DNA of 45,197 bases, taken from contig NZ_JALPRJ010000069.1 in assembly GCF_030464885.1 (NCBI RefSeq), positions 1 through 45,197 on the forward strand, read 5' to 3'. The notes below the pieces were generated by a model. The model made no database searches and was not told the origin of the DNA. It was given only the letters and a program-made list of their open reading frames with translations. Of this stretch, positions 8,744 through 16,783 are shown one piece after another (the first letter of the stretch is position 1; each line of letters begins with the position of its first letter). Source of the stretch: Caballeronia sp. SEWSISQ10-4 2. GTDB taxonomy: Bacteria; Pseudomonadota; Gammaproteobacteria; Burkholderiales; Burkholderiaceae. A program made the translations under genes and the position numbers.

Positions 8744-9967
8744 TCAAGCGGCGGTGACAGTCAGTTTCTGCGCCCGCATCACGTGCCTGCCGAGGCTGAC
8801 CGTCATGATGAGCGCTGCTATCTCGCAGGCGGCGGCGGTCCAGCCGAGATTGCCCACCGATGTGAGACTCAAGGTAAGGGACCCGAGGGCGGCGCCGAGC
8901 GAAAAGCCGAGATACATGAACGAAGCGTTCAGTGACAGGGCAATCGGCGTCCCGCGCAGGCCGGCGATGTTGATCAATCCTGTTTGCTGCGCGGGATAAA
9001 ACGACCAGTGCGCCATGCCCCAGGCCACCACGCCGAGCAGGACCGGAACCAGTGCCAAGGTTTTCGGCAACCAATGCGCGCTCGCCGACATGAGCGAGAA
9101 AGCGAGGATCGACACGGTCAGGCAGGGGATGATCACGCGGCGCGGGCCAAGGCGATCCACTGCCTTTCCGCCTATGAACACGCCGGCCGCTGCCGCAACA
9201 CCCCAGGTGAACAGGACATAGCCGATCTGCGCGCCCTGCAGCGGCGTCGTCTTGGCGACGAACAGGGCAAGGTAGGTGTAGATCGTGTAGGCGCCCATCG
9301 CCCACAGCGTGGTGACGAGCAAGGTCATCAGGATGATCGGCTGGCGTGCGACCTGGATGCGTTCGCGCAGCGTGGCGGTCGACAAGCCCGCGCCGATGGT
9401 ACGCGGCAGGCCGAATAGCAAGCCTCCCGTGGCCGCGGCGGAGAGGGCGGCGACGCCCGCAAACGTCATGCGCCAGCCGAGCCGGTCACCGATCAGCGCG
9501 CCCAGCGGCACGCCGAAGGCAACCGCGATCGTGATGCCGCCGTTGACGATGGCCAGCGCCGTGCCACGCCGTTCGGGACCGGCGATGGCACTGGCCAGCG
9601 CGTTGGCGCCGGGAACGTACAGGCCGGCGGCTGCGGCGAGCAGGATGCGGGCCGCCATCAATTCCCAATAGTTCTGGGCGGCCCAGGCAATGATGTTAGC
9701 CAACGTGAAGGCGGACAGCGACAGAATCATCAGCGTGCGCCGATGGAACGCGCCGGTCAGGGCCGTCAGGACCGGTGAGCTGAGTGCGTAGGCTAAAGCA
9801 AACACCGTCACCAGTTGACCCGTGGCGACAATACTCGTATGCAGGTCGGCGGCCATGTCGGGCAGCAGGCCGGCGATCATGAAGCTTTCGGTGCCGACTG
9901 CGAACGTGCCGAGCGCGAGCCAATACAGCGGCGCAAGGGAAGTGCGCGTGGTAGTGGAGTTCATCAT
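8744..9967 (-). CDS. MFS drug-efflux-type transporter (DHA1, AraJ/Cmr-like)
   Basis: A 407-residue twelve-helix major facilitator. The N-terminus 'LALGTFAVGTESFMIAGLLPDMA' is typical of the DHA1 drug/arabinose-efflux group. Motif A is weak, but motif C-like glycine spacing in TM5 ('AFGVPLGALIGDRLGWR') is clear. It most likely exports small hydrophobic compounds. It starts nine bases after the nemA-type gene ends, so both are surely one transcript, divergent from a LysR regulator; this suggests a detoxification unit. Confidence 0.88.
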   Translation of the reverse strand: MMNSTTTRTSLAPLYWLALGTFAVGTESFMIAGLLPDMAADLHTSIVATGQLVTVFALAYALSSPVLTALTGAFHRRTLMILSLSAFTLANIIAWAAQNYWELMAARILLAAAAGLYVPGANALASAIAGPERRGTALAIVNGGITIAVAFGVPLGALIGDRLGWRMTFAGVAALSAAATGGLLFGLPRTIGAGLSTATLRERIQVARQPIILMTLLVTTLWAMGAYTIYTYLALFVAKTTPLQGAQIGYVLFTWGVAAAAGVFIGGKAVDRLGPRRVIIPCLTVSILAFSLMSASAHWLPKTLALVPVLLGVVAWGMAHWSFYPAQQTGLINIAGLRGTPIALSLNASFMYLGFSLGAALGSLTLSLTSVGNLGWTAAACEIAALIMTVSLGRHVMRAQKLTVTAA

Positions 9968-9976
9968 GTGCTCCGC

Positions 9977-11086
9977 TTACGCTGCTACCGAGTCCTTGCT
10001 ATAGAACGGATAGTCCGTATAGCCGACGTCGGTGCCGCCAAAGAAGGTGGGACGGTCATATGCGTTCAGGGGCAACTGATGGCGCAGGCGTTCCGGCAGA
10101 TCGGGGTTGGCGATGAAGTCGCGGCCAAATGCGACCATGTCGGCGTCGCCCGCCTGCACGACGGCTTCGGCCGAGTGGCCCTTGAAGCCACCAGCGGCGA
10201 TGATGATGCCCTTGTAGTGCTTGCGGATCAGTTGCGCGGCAACCGGGTTCTGATCCTTGCTGTCGTCATCGACGTTGCCGAGCACACGCGGCTCGATCAG
10301 GTGTACGTAGGCCAGATTCAGTTTGGTCAGTTCCTGCGCCACGTAGGCGAAGAGGCCCTCCGGATTGCTGTCGGACATATCGCCCCAGGTACCGCTCGGG
10401 CCGAGGCGAACGGCCACGCGTTCGCTGCCCCAGACCGAGATGACGGCCTGGGTGGCCTCGATCAGGAAGCGGGCACGGTTTTCGAACGAGCCGCCGTAGA
10501 TGTCAGTGCGCTTGTTGCTGCCGTCCTGCAGGAACTGGTCGAACAGGTAGCCATTGGCGGCGTGCAGTTCAACACCGTCGAAGCCGGCCTGTTTGCCGCG
10601 GATCGCGGCCGTGCGGAAGCTTTCGACCAGACCGGCGATCTCGGGGGGTGTCAGCGCGCGACTCGGTGTGTTCGGGATCCAGCCCGCTTCGGTGTACGCG
10701 ACGCCGCCATGCAGGACGGCAGACGGTGCCACCGGCTGGGCGCCACCCGGCTGCAACTGGCTGTTGGACTGGCGTCCCGCGTGATACAGCTGCAGGAAGA
10801 TGCGGCCGCCCTTGGCATGCACGGCATCCGTCACGATCTTCCAGCCGGCGATCTGGCTGTCCTCGTACAGGCCGGGCGCACCCAGGTAGCCATTGCCGTT
10901 GGGCGCAGCGATAGTGGCTTCGCCGATCAGGAAGCCGCCTTCCGAGGTGCGTTGCGCGTAGTACTCGGCCATCAGCGGGCCGGGCTTGGCACCTTCTTCG
11001 GCGCGCATGCGGGTGAGCGGCGCCAGCACCACGCGATGGGAAAATTCGTAGGGACCGACTTTGACGGGAGAGTGAAGTTTGGACAT
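9977..11086 (-). CDS. nemA: Old yellow enzyme-type alkene reductase (NemA-like)
   Basis: A 369-residue FMN-dependent ene-reductase. It shows 'LAPLTRMRAEEGAKPGP', 'GRIFLQLYHAGRQSN', the substrate-binding His/Asn pair in 'GVELHAANGYLFDQFL', 'GSNKRTDIYGGS' and 'AFGRDFIANPDLPERL', all typical of NemA/OYE proteins. It reduces activated C=C bonds (N-ethylmaleimide, quinones, nitro-compounds) with NAD(P)H. I start it at 11086, where GAGGAAACC precedes the ATG; a longer frame to 11125 lacks such a site. It shares an operon with the MFS gene and faces a LysR regulator across about 150 bp. Confidence 0.92.
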   Translation of the reverse strand: MSKLHSPVKVGPYEFSHRVVLAPLTRMRAEEGAKPGPLMAEYYAQRTSEGGFLIGEATIAAPNGNGYLGAPGLYEDSQIAGWKIVTDAVHAKGGRIFLQLYHAGRQSNSQLQPGGAQPVAPSAVLHGGVAYTEAGWIPNTPSRALTPPEIAGLVESFRTAAIRGKQAGFDGVELHAANGYLFDQFLQDGSNKRTDIYGGSFENRARFLIEATQAVISVWGSERVAVRLGPSGTWGDMSDSNPEGLFAYVAQELTKLNLAYVHLIEPRVLGNVDDDSKDQNPVAAQLIRKHYKGIIIAAGGFKGHSAEAVVQAGDADMVAFGRDFIANPDLPERLRHQLPLNAYDRPTFFGGTDVGYTDYPFYSKDSVAA

Positions 11087-11202
11087 GGTTTCCTCAAGAT
11101 TCAGTGGCTGATGAAGGTCAATCAACAGCGGGTTTTTGACCTTGAGGAGAGTGTATGGACTTAACCAGAGAAGAAAAATAAGCTAAGGTTCCGAATATAT
11201 CG

Positions 11203-11214
11203 GACAGAAATGTC
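11203..11214. promoter_or_regulatory. Dyad in the nemA / lysR divergent gap
   Basis: The motif GACA-gaaa-TGTC forms a perfect 4-bp dyad 25 bp upstream of the LysR start codon, within an AT-rich patch (ccgaatatatcggac). Location and symmetry fit an operator for the LysR protein acting on the divergent nemA-MFS transcript and on its own gene. The dyad is short, so chance occurrence is possible. Confidence 0.3.
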
Positions 11215-11238
11215 TTTAATCAGTCTCGGGATGCGGTG

Positions 11239-12123
11239 ATGGATAGCCTCAGTGGTATTTCGATGTTCGTGCAGGTGGCGGAGACCCGCAGTTTTACCGA
11301 GGCGGGACGGCTGCTTGGCGTGTCGTCTTCGGCGGTCGGCAAAAGCATTGCGCGCACCGAGGATCGCCTGGGCGTGCGGCTGTTTCACCGCAGCACGCGC
11401 AGCATCACGCTGACGGCCGAAGGCGCCTTGTTCCTGGAGCGGTGCCGGCGCATCCTGGGCGAGCTCGAAGCGGCGGAAGCCGAGCTGTCCGATGCCGCCG
11501 GCAGTCCTCGCGGCAGATTGCGGATCAGCACGCCGCAACTGTCCGGGCTGATCATGCCGGCGCTGGACGGTTTCATGGCGCAATACCAGGAAATCGAGCT
11601 CGATGTCGATCTTTCCGATCGCATGGTGGATATCATCGAAGAGGGCTTCGATGCAGTCATTCGCACGGGCGAGCAGCATGACTCAAGGCTGGTGTCGCGG
11701 CGCCTTGGTTCCTGCGGTCAGGTGCTGGTCGCCTCGGCCGGCTATCTCAAGCGGCAGGGCGTTCCCGCGCATCCTTCCGAACTTGTTCGGCACGCCTGTC
11801 TGCTGCATAAATTTCCCGCCACCGGCAAGCTGGAACGCTGGCCGTTCCAGCTTGCTGCATCGGAAGCTGAGCCGGAGCTGCCGCAAACCTTCGTCAGCAA
11901 CACCATTGAAGTCCTCGGGTTTCTCGCGCTTCAGGACAAAGGCCTGGCCTTCCTGCCAACCTTCCTCGTGCGCGATGCACTGGCGAGCGGTGCGTTGCAG
12001 ATCGTGCTGGATGATTTCATAGACCAGACCGTCACCTTCTGGATCTTGTGGCCGGCAAGCCGTTACGCCTCGCCCAAGCTGCGTGTTTTCATCGACTATG
12101 TCAGCGGGAATCTGCAGATCTAG
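11239..12123 (+). CDS. LysR-family transcriptional regulator
   Basis: A 294-residue LysR regulator: winged HTH at residues 1-60 (MDSLSGISMFVQVAETRSFT…LGVSSSAVGKSIARTEDRLG) and a periplasmic-binding-protein-like effector domain after about residue 90. It belongs to the group whose N-terminus ends '…RRILGELEAAEAEL'. The frame also has a GTG immediately before the ATG; I use the ATG. Divergent orientation from the nemA-MFS pair makes it their likely regulator, sensing an electrophile or redox-active compound (inference). Confidence 0.92.
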   Translation: MDSLSGISMFVQVAETRSFTEAGRLLGVSSSAVGKSIARTEDRLGVRLFHRSTRSITLTAEGALFLERCRRILGELEAAEAELSDAAGSPRGRLRISTPQLSGLIMPALDGFMAQYQEIELDVDLSDRMVDIIEEGFDAVIRTGEQHDSRLVSRRLGSCGQVLVASAGYLKRQGVPAHPSELVRHACLLHKFPATGKLERWPFQLAASEAEPELPQTFVSNTIEVLGFLALQDKGLAFLPTFLVRDALASGALQIVLDDFIDQTVTFWILWPASRYASPKLRVFIDYVSGNLQI

Positions 12124-12136
12124 ATTTGGGACCGCT

Positions 12137-13477
12137 TTAAACCGCCACTTCCGGCGGCGGCTGACGGAACAGGCGCGTAATCCAGCACAGATACACGAGT
12201 CCGATCGCGAACCAGATCGCGCCCAGTACAAGCGCAGTCTTTTCGAGGCTCACCAACAGCCAGATGTCTGCGACCGCGCCGATCAACGGAAACACCAAAC
12301 CGCCAATTACGCCGATTTTCTTGTCGCCATGATTGCCGGACAGATACAGCCTCACCACGCAAAGATTGACGGCCGTGAACGCGAGGAACGCGCCGAAGTT
12401 GATGAACGAGGTTGATGTCGCCACGTCGAGCTTCAGCGCGATCAAGCCGACAATGCCTGCTATAGCGATGTTGATTGCGGGCGTCTTGAACTTCGGATGA
12501 ATGAAACCAAAGAAGCGCTTCGGCAGGATTTCATCGCGACCCATGGCATACAGCAGACGCCCCACGCTAGCCTGCGCCGAGATTCCCGATGCGAATTGCG
12601 CGAGGATCAGGCCGGCGAGGAAGACGGTCACGAAGACATCGCCGCCGATCATCTTGGCGACTTCGAACGCAGCCGAATCGGTGTCCTTGAATTCCACGCC
12701 CGGGTGCGCAAGCTGCATCGTATAAGCGGCCAAAACGAAAATCGCACCACCGATCAGAGCGATCCACAAGATCGCGCGCGGCATGTTTTTCTTCGGATCG
12801 ATCGTCTCTTCGGTGAGCGTGGAAACCGCATCGAATCCAAGGTACGAATACGCGGCGATCGCGGCGCCGGCCATGGTCGAGGCGAACGGCACATGTGACT
12901 TGAAGAACGGCTCCGCCAACGCGATACCGCCGGGCCCCGCCGCGGCCGATGCATAGTGCCAGCACAGCGCGACAAACAAACCGACAATGGCGAATTGCAC
13001 CACCATCAACACAATGTTGAAGCGTGCAGCCAGTTCAATCCCGACAATATTCAGTGCGCTCGTCAACACGATGAACGCGACGATCCAGATCCACGTGGGC
13101 ACGGTCGGGAACGCAGCATTGAGATAAGCCGCGCCGATCAGCCAGATCACCATGGGCAGGAAGAAATAATCGAGCAGCGTAGCCCAGCCGACCAGGAAGC
13201 CGAGATGCGGATTGAAGGTCTTGCGCGTGTAGGTATAAGCGGAGCCGGCAACTGGATAAAGCCGCGCGAGCTTGCCATAGCTCAGCGCGGTGAAGGCGAT
13301 AGCGACAAGGGCAAGCAGGTAGGCGAGGGCGGCGGTGTCATCGCTTGCTTTGGCGAGCACGCCATAGGTGCCGTACACGATCAACGGCGCCATATAAGCG
13401 AGGCCGAACAACAATACAGACGGCAAGCCGAGTGTGCGTTTCAGATGCGACTGCGCGGCTACGGACGAGTCTTGCAT
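12137..13477 (-). CDS. APC-family amino acid / amine permease
   Basis: A 446-residue inner-membrane transporter with about twelve helices of the amino acid-polyamine-organocation superfamily. The start 'HLKRTLGLPSVLLFGLAYMA', the unwound TM1 'GTYGVLAKAS', 'ALSYGKLARLYPVAGSAYTY' in TM2 and 'YSYLGFDAVSTLTEETIDPK' in TM6 are diagnostic. The ATG at 13477 has GGAG six bases upstream; the frame to 13543 is an extension without support. Together with the C-N hydrolase upstream it probably imports an amino acid, amine or amide that the hydrolase deaminates. Confidence 0.9.
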   Translation of the reverse strand: MQDSSVAAQSHLKRTLGLPSVLLFGLAYMAPLIVYGTYGVLAKASDDTAALAYLLALVAIAFTALSYGKLARLYPVAGSAYTYTRKTFNPHLGFLVGWATLLDYFFLPMVIWLIGAAYLNAAFPTVPTWIWIVAFIVLTSALNIVGIELAARFNIVLMVVQFAIVGLFVALCWHYASAAAGPGGIALAEPFFKSHVPFASTMAGAAIAAYSYLGFDAVSTLTEETIDPKKNMPRAILWIALIGGAIFVLAAYTMQLAHPGVEFKDTDSAAFEVAKMIGGDVFVTVFLAGLILAQFASGISAQASVGRLLYAMGRDEILPKRFFGFIHPKFKTPAINIAIAGIVGLIALKLDVATSTSFINFGAFLAFTAVNLCVVRLYLSGNHGDKKIGVIGGLVFPLIGAVADIWLLVSLEKTALVLGAIWFAIGLVYLCWITRLFRQPPPEVAV

Positions 13478-13566
13478 GATATCTCCGGGACTTTCGACAG
13501 GCGTGGGCGGGCGCGTCCGGAGCGCGGGCTCCGGACGATTCATGTGCTACGGAACTGCAGAAAACT

Positions 13567-14412
13567 TCAGTCGATACGGCGACGTCGCTCGTCGATCACA
13601 AGCGCGCGTGAGCCGTTTTCGTTGTCGACCGGTGTGAGGCCGAGCGGCACGCGTGCGTCGTTCAGATAGCGGTAGTGCTCACGGCTCGCTTCGAGCCGCT
13701 GCAAGTCGATATGCGCACTCAGCAGCGTCTCTTCCGAGCCGGCCGCAGCGACAATTTCACCGAAGGGATCAACGAGCGCGGATTCGCCAGGGAACGTGAG
13801 GTTGTCATCGCCCGATCCGCAGCGGTTCACCATCAACGCGAACATCTGATTCTCCATGGCGCGCGCCATGATGGCCCGCCGATGCACCGGGCCGAACGGA
13901 TCCATGTTGCCGTTGGTGACGATTACCAGGTCGGCGTCGAGTGCGGCGACCGCGCGCGCGGTCTCGGGGAACTCGATGTCGTAGCAGATCAGCAGCCCGA
14001 CCGTGAGGCCGTTCCACCGGCAGGTTTCGAAGCGGTCGCCGGGTGTGAACACGCCTACGTCCGACGCCCACAGGTGCGTCTTCCGATAGCGCAACGCGAT
14101 CTCGCCTTTGTCATCGATCAGTACGGTCGTGTTATAGAACCGTGCGCCTTCGCGTTCGGCGAAGCCCACCGCGACCGAGACTCCGGCGCGTCGTGCGGCT
14201 TCGCGCACGGTGGTTAGCGCGGGGCCGTCCATCGACTGAGCCACGTCCGCGATGTTGTCTCGTGTCGGGAAACCGGACAGCGTTGCTTCGGGGAACACAA
14301 CCAGCTTCGTGCCTCCGGCGACATCGGCGTGGCCGATTGCCTCGATGACCTTGCGTGTGTTGTGCTCGATGTCACCATCTACCAGCGCGAGTTGCGCGAG
14401 TTCTGCCTGCAT
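13567..14412 (-). CDS. Nitrilase-superfamily carbon-nitrogen hydrolase
   Basis: A 281-residue amidase with the complete catalytic triad of the nitrilase superfamily: Glu42 (VVFPEATLSG), Lys111 (YRKTHLW) and Cys143 (LLICYDIEFPE). It hydrolyses a non-peptide C-N bond (amide or carbamoyl). The 'LICYDIEFPE' nucleophile motif is typical of aliphatic-amidase / carbamoylputrescine-type members. It precedes the APC permease on the same strand (89 bp apart), and a LuxR-type regulator is divergent, so the three form a likely uptake-and-hydrolysis unit for an amide compound; substrate unknown. Confidence 0.88.
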   Translation of the reverse strand: MQAELAQLALVDGDIEHNTRKVIEAIGHADVAGGTKLVVFPEATLSGFPTRDNIADVAQSMDGPALTTVREAARRAGVSVAVGFAEREGARFYNTTVLIDDKGEIALRYRKTHLWASDVGVFTPGDRFETCRWNGLTVGLLICYDIEFPETARAVAALDADLVIVTNGNMDPFGPVHRRAIMARAMENQMFALMVNRCGSGDDNLTFPGESALVDPFGEIVAAAGSEETLLSAHIDLQRLEASREHYRYLNDARVPLGLTPVDNENGSRALVIDERRRRID

Positions 14413-14541
14413 TTAAATCGTCTCCTTCCAGATACCTTTCAGGGGCAATATTCAGGTGCCCACGTTTTCGTCCGGACTATTATCGAGGCATTATTTTTGT
14501 CCAGGAATTACCCACCAGGGTTACCCTTACCGGAGGAGGCG

Positions 14542-15375
14542 ATGGAGTTTAAATGGCATGATCTCGCGTTTCATCGGGAGATCGGTTCGGCCATCGACGC
14601 ACTCGACGGCCCGCATTTCTGGGCGCGCCTCACGCGCGTACTTGAGCGGCATATCGGCTTCGACAACTGGGTTGCACTCCGCTTTGCCCGCAACGCACCG
14701 CCGCTGGTCTGCGCCGAGCAGGCGTTGCCGGACGGCAAGATCGACTTGCTGTTCCAGGACTATCTTGCGGCGCTTTATCAACTCGATCCGTTTTATCTTG
14801 CCGCCTTTGAGCAGCGTGTCTCGGGTTTCTACACGCTTGCCGACGTTGCGCCCGATAACTTCAAGATGACGGAGTACTACCAGCGCTACTTCAGGAAGAA
14901 CATTGTTGGCGACGAAGTGCAGTTCAATGTTGTCATCGACGCCAATTACACGATGGGATTTTCTCTAGGCAATACGCGCCGTTACGACGAACGCGAAGTT
15001 GCGTTGCTGACGTTGTTTTCGCCGTGGGTTCTTGCGTTGATGCAGCAGCGTTTGCGGTATGAAAATTTTGGCGCGGTGCAAGGAGCGTCCGAGGCTGCAG
15101 AGGGTGGCCAGCACGATCTGCCCGCGCGGTTCGGCATGCTGACTGAAAAGAGCGGGCGTACCGCGTTGACGGCTCGGGAGATTGAAGTCGCCATGTTATC
15201 GCTGAGCGGATTTTCATCGCGAGCGATTGCGGAGAAGCTCACCATTTCGTTCGAGACGGTGCGTGCCCACAAGAAGCATATTTACTCGAAGCTCGGCATC
15301 GGTTCGCAATCGGAGTTGTTTGCGTTGTTCTATGAGCCGGGTTCGCACCAGTTCGCCGAAGGGTCGGAGGGGTGA
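14542..15375 (+). CDS. LuxR-family HTH regulator (non-quorum type)
   Basis: A 277-residue protein with a C-terminal LuxR/GerE helix-turn-helix (residues about 215-265: 'LTAREIEVAMLSLSGFSSRA…ISFETVRAHKKHIYSKLGI'). The N-terminal 180 residues look like a sensory domain but lack the recognisable autoinducer-binding signature, so it is probably a metabolite-responsive regulator. The start at 14542 follows GGAGGAGGC; the frame remains open upstream without a better start. It is divergent from the hydrolase-permease pair and is their likely regulator. A short dyad AGGG-TTA-CCCT lies at 14517-14527, just before the start. Confidence 0.88.
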   Translation: MEFKWHDLAFHREIGSAIDALDGPHFWARLTRVLERHIGFDNWVALRFARNAPPLVCAEQALPDGKIDLLFQDYLAALYQLDPFYLAAFEQRVSGFYTLADVAPDNFKMTEYYQRYFRKNIVGDEVQFNVVIDANYTMGFSLGNTRRYDEREVALLTLFSPWVLALMQQRLRYENFGAVQGASEAAEGGQHDLPARFGMLTEKSGRTALTAREIEVAMLSLSGFSSRAIAEKLTISFETVRAHKKHIYSKLGIGSQSELFALFYEPGSHQFAEGSEG

Positions 15376-15414
15376 TGCGGCGACGCCTGCGGGGCACCGG
15401 TGTGAACCAAAGAC

Positions 15415-15804
15415 TCAATGATGGTACCGGTACTCCTGCGTGCGTCCACCGTACCCATACGAAGCCGCCCTGACATCTTCTACATGAATGTAGCTCTCTT
15501 CATGCAGGTCACCCAGGATCCTCGCGAACCCCGCATATACCTCTGCGATATAACGCGCCTTCTCGTCTTTCGTATTCGTTTCGTCGGTGATCTTGATATC
15601 GAAATAGAAACTGGATTTGTGCTGCTCGCTTAATAGCCGGCCACCAATCACCCAGCTATCCGGATCGATAAACTGGATGGTGATCGCAGTCACCTCACGC
15701 TTCTTGCCCAAGATGCTGGAAGTCAGTTCAAGCAACATGTCCGATATGACCGCGACGGCCTCGGGCGACTTTTCAATGCTTACCTTCACGTTGAGAATCG
15801 GCAT
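15415..15804 (-). CDS. Tautomerase-family protein (4-oxalocrotonate tautomerase / MIF fold)
   Basis: A 129-residue protein whose first residues after Met are Pro-Ile-Leu-Asn; Pro2 becomes the N-terminal catalytic base after Met removal, as in the tautomerase superfamily. At 129 residues it is twice the 62-residue 4-OT unit, matching the fused cis-CaaD/MSAD-like or MIF-like size class. The end is His/Tyr/Gly-rich (SYGYGGRTQEYRYHH). It lies 45 bp downstream of a marR gene on the same strand and has a copy of the MarR-type motif 18 bp before its start. Substrate not predictable. Confidence 0.85.
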   Translation of the reverse strand: MPILNVKVSIEKSPEAVAVISDMLLELTSSILGKKREVTAITIQFIDPDSWVIGGRLLSEQHKSSFYFDIKITDETNTKDEKARYIAEVYAGFARILGDLHEESYIHVEDVRAASYGYGGRTQEYRYHH

Positions 15805-15821
15805 TTTGCATCTCCATTTAG

Positions 15822-15836
15822 TTCGCTATACAACTA
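15822..15836 (-). promoter_or_regulatory. Putative MarR operator upstream of the tautomerase gene
   Basis: Read on the minus strand, TAGTTGTATAGCGAA lies 18 bp before the tautomerase start codon. The same 15-mer with a single C/T change recurs upstream of marR at 16290-16304. The flank adds symmetry (TAGTT…AACTA across 15819-15836). This repeated location before two adjacent genes argues for a shared operator. Confidence 0.55.
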
Positions 15837-15849
15837 TTTAGAAAAAAAA

Positions 15850-16266
15850 TCAGTCGAGGCTTGACCGTGCATCTTTCACGCTTGCGACCGTAGTCGCAAA
15901 GCGTTTCTCACCCAGCTCAGCCTTCAAACGTTTTGTGACTGCGGCACTCGCAGCGTTCAACTGGTCCTTGATCCGTAGTGCCTCGCCAGTCGGGTGAATC
16001 GCAGTCTCACGTCCGTCGGATGCGGTAAGCCGGCGTTCGATAAACATCAACTTCTGCAAACCGTCCAGGGTCCGCGTTGCAGTGGATCGTGAAATGGCAA
16101 GTTCAGATGCCAACTCGCTTTGCACAATCCCAGGCTTTGCCAGCACCGCGCGCAACATAAATCCCTGCGGTGGCGTCAGCCCAAACGCCTTGTACGCATT
16201 CGCCCACTCGCGCTCGAGGCTTCGCGCAAGTGCTGTTGTGTTGAAGTAGATGCAGTGATCGAACAT
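15850..16266 (-). CDS. MarR-family transcriptional regulator
   Basis: A 138-residue MarR-type winged-helix repressor: dimer helix 'CIYFNTTALARSLEREW', DNA-binding 'GIVQSELASELAISRSTATRTLDGLQKLMFIERRLTASDGRET'. Length and layout are normal. The frame allows a GTG at 16272 or an ATG at 16266; neither has a clear ribosome site. It probably controls itself and the adjacent tautomerase through the motif at 16290-16304 and 15822-15836; the inducing ligand is unknown. Confidence 0.88.
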   Translation of the reverse strand: MFDHCIYFNTTALARSLEREWANAYKAFGLTPPQGFMLRAVLAKPGIVQSELASELAISRSTATRTLDGLQKLMFIERRLTASDGRETAIHPTGEALRIKDQLNAASAAVTKRLKAELGEKRFATTVASVKDARSSLD

Positions 16267-16272
16267 GTGCAC

Positions 16273-16304
16273 ACTGTAGGCAATAACGATTCGCTATGCA
16301 ACTA
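16273..16304 (-). promoter_or_regulatory. marR promoter with overlapping operator
   Basis: On the minus strand TTGCAT (-35 like) and TACAGT (-10 like, at 16273-16278) are separated by 17 bp. The -35 hexamer lies inside the 15-mer TAGTTGCATAGCGAA (16290-16304) that is repeated before the tautomerase gene. Binding there would block RNA polymerase, consistent with autorepression. The -10 box is so close to the ATG at 16266 that the mRNA would be nearly leaderless if this promoter is used. Confidence 0.45.
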
Positions 16305-16514
16305 GTTTTTAGTGTTGAGCCCGTGTCGTTTCTCTGGTGAGCGTCCAGCTTTTCTTCGCTATTGTGACAACGCGAATATGTAAGCTTGTCGACAGAGTTC
16401 GATGCCTTATCAATCCTTCGCAAACGTTTCACAAAATTTTCTTGAAGCGTCTGCACACTGGCGTCCGCGATGCAACGGTAATGCTTCCGTGCATACCGAA
16501 CAAGCGGAGACATC

Positions 16515-16685
16515 ATGAGACGAACCGCGATATTGGCTCTAACAACGCTGACACTCGCCGCCTGCGGACCGGACGATCAAGCAAGTGCCGGTGCTGCACA
16601 AGCCACCGCGAATACCTCACTGCCGGCCAGGTCACACCGGTCATGCACTCCGCGCCTGACGCGACGCAATGACGCTATCCAATGA
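16515..16685 (+). CDS. Small lipoprotein (56 aa)
   Basis: A short frame beginning MRRTAILALTTLTLAACGPD behind GGAGACATC. It has a positively charged start, hydrophobic core and an LAAC lipobox with Cys17, so the product should be lipid-anchored. The mature part is only about 40 residues (Ala/Ser/Gln-rich) and ends TRRNDAIQ. A second frame reads …AGQVTPVMHSAPDATQ over the same end and looks equally natural, so a one-base frameshift near 16620 is possible. It lies 98 bp upstream of the phospholipase gene on the same strand; function unknown. Confidence 0.5.
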   Translation: MRRTAILALTTLTLAACGPDDQASAGAAQATANTSLPARSHRSCTPRLTRRNDAIQ

Positions 16686-16783
16686 ATCAACCTCCGTCCT
16701 GATCGACACCCTCGATCAGGATGGCATTGCCGCACCTGTCCGCATCTATCCTCATTTATCATTACGCCACGAGGTGAATCAAG

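Noticed and set aside
9815..11164. 449-codon plus-strand frame opposite the old-yellow-enzyme gene
   Set aside because: The minus strand carries a complete, motif-rich enzyme; the plus frame has no recognisable family.
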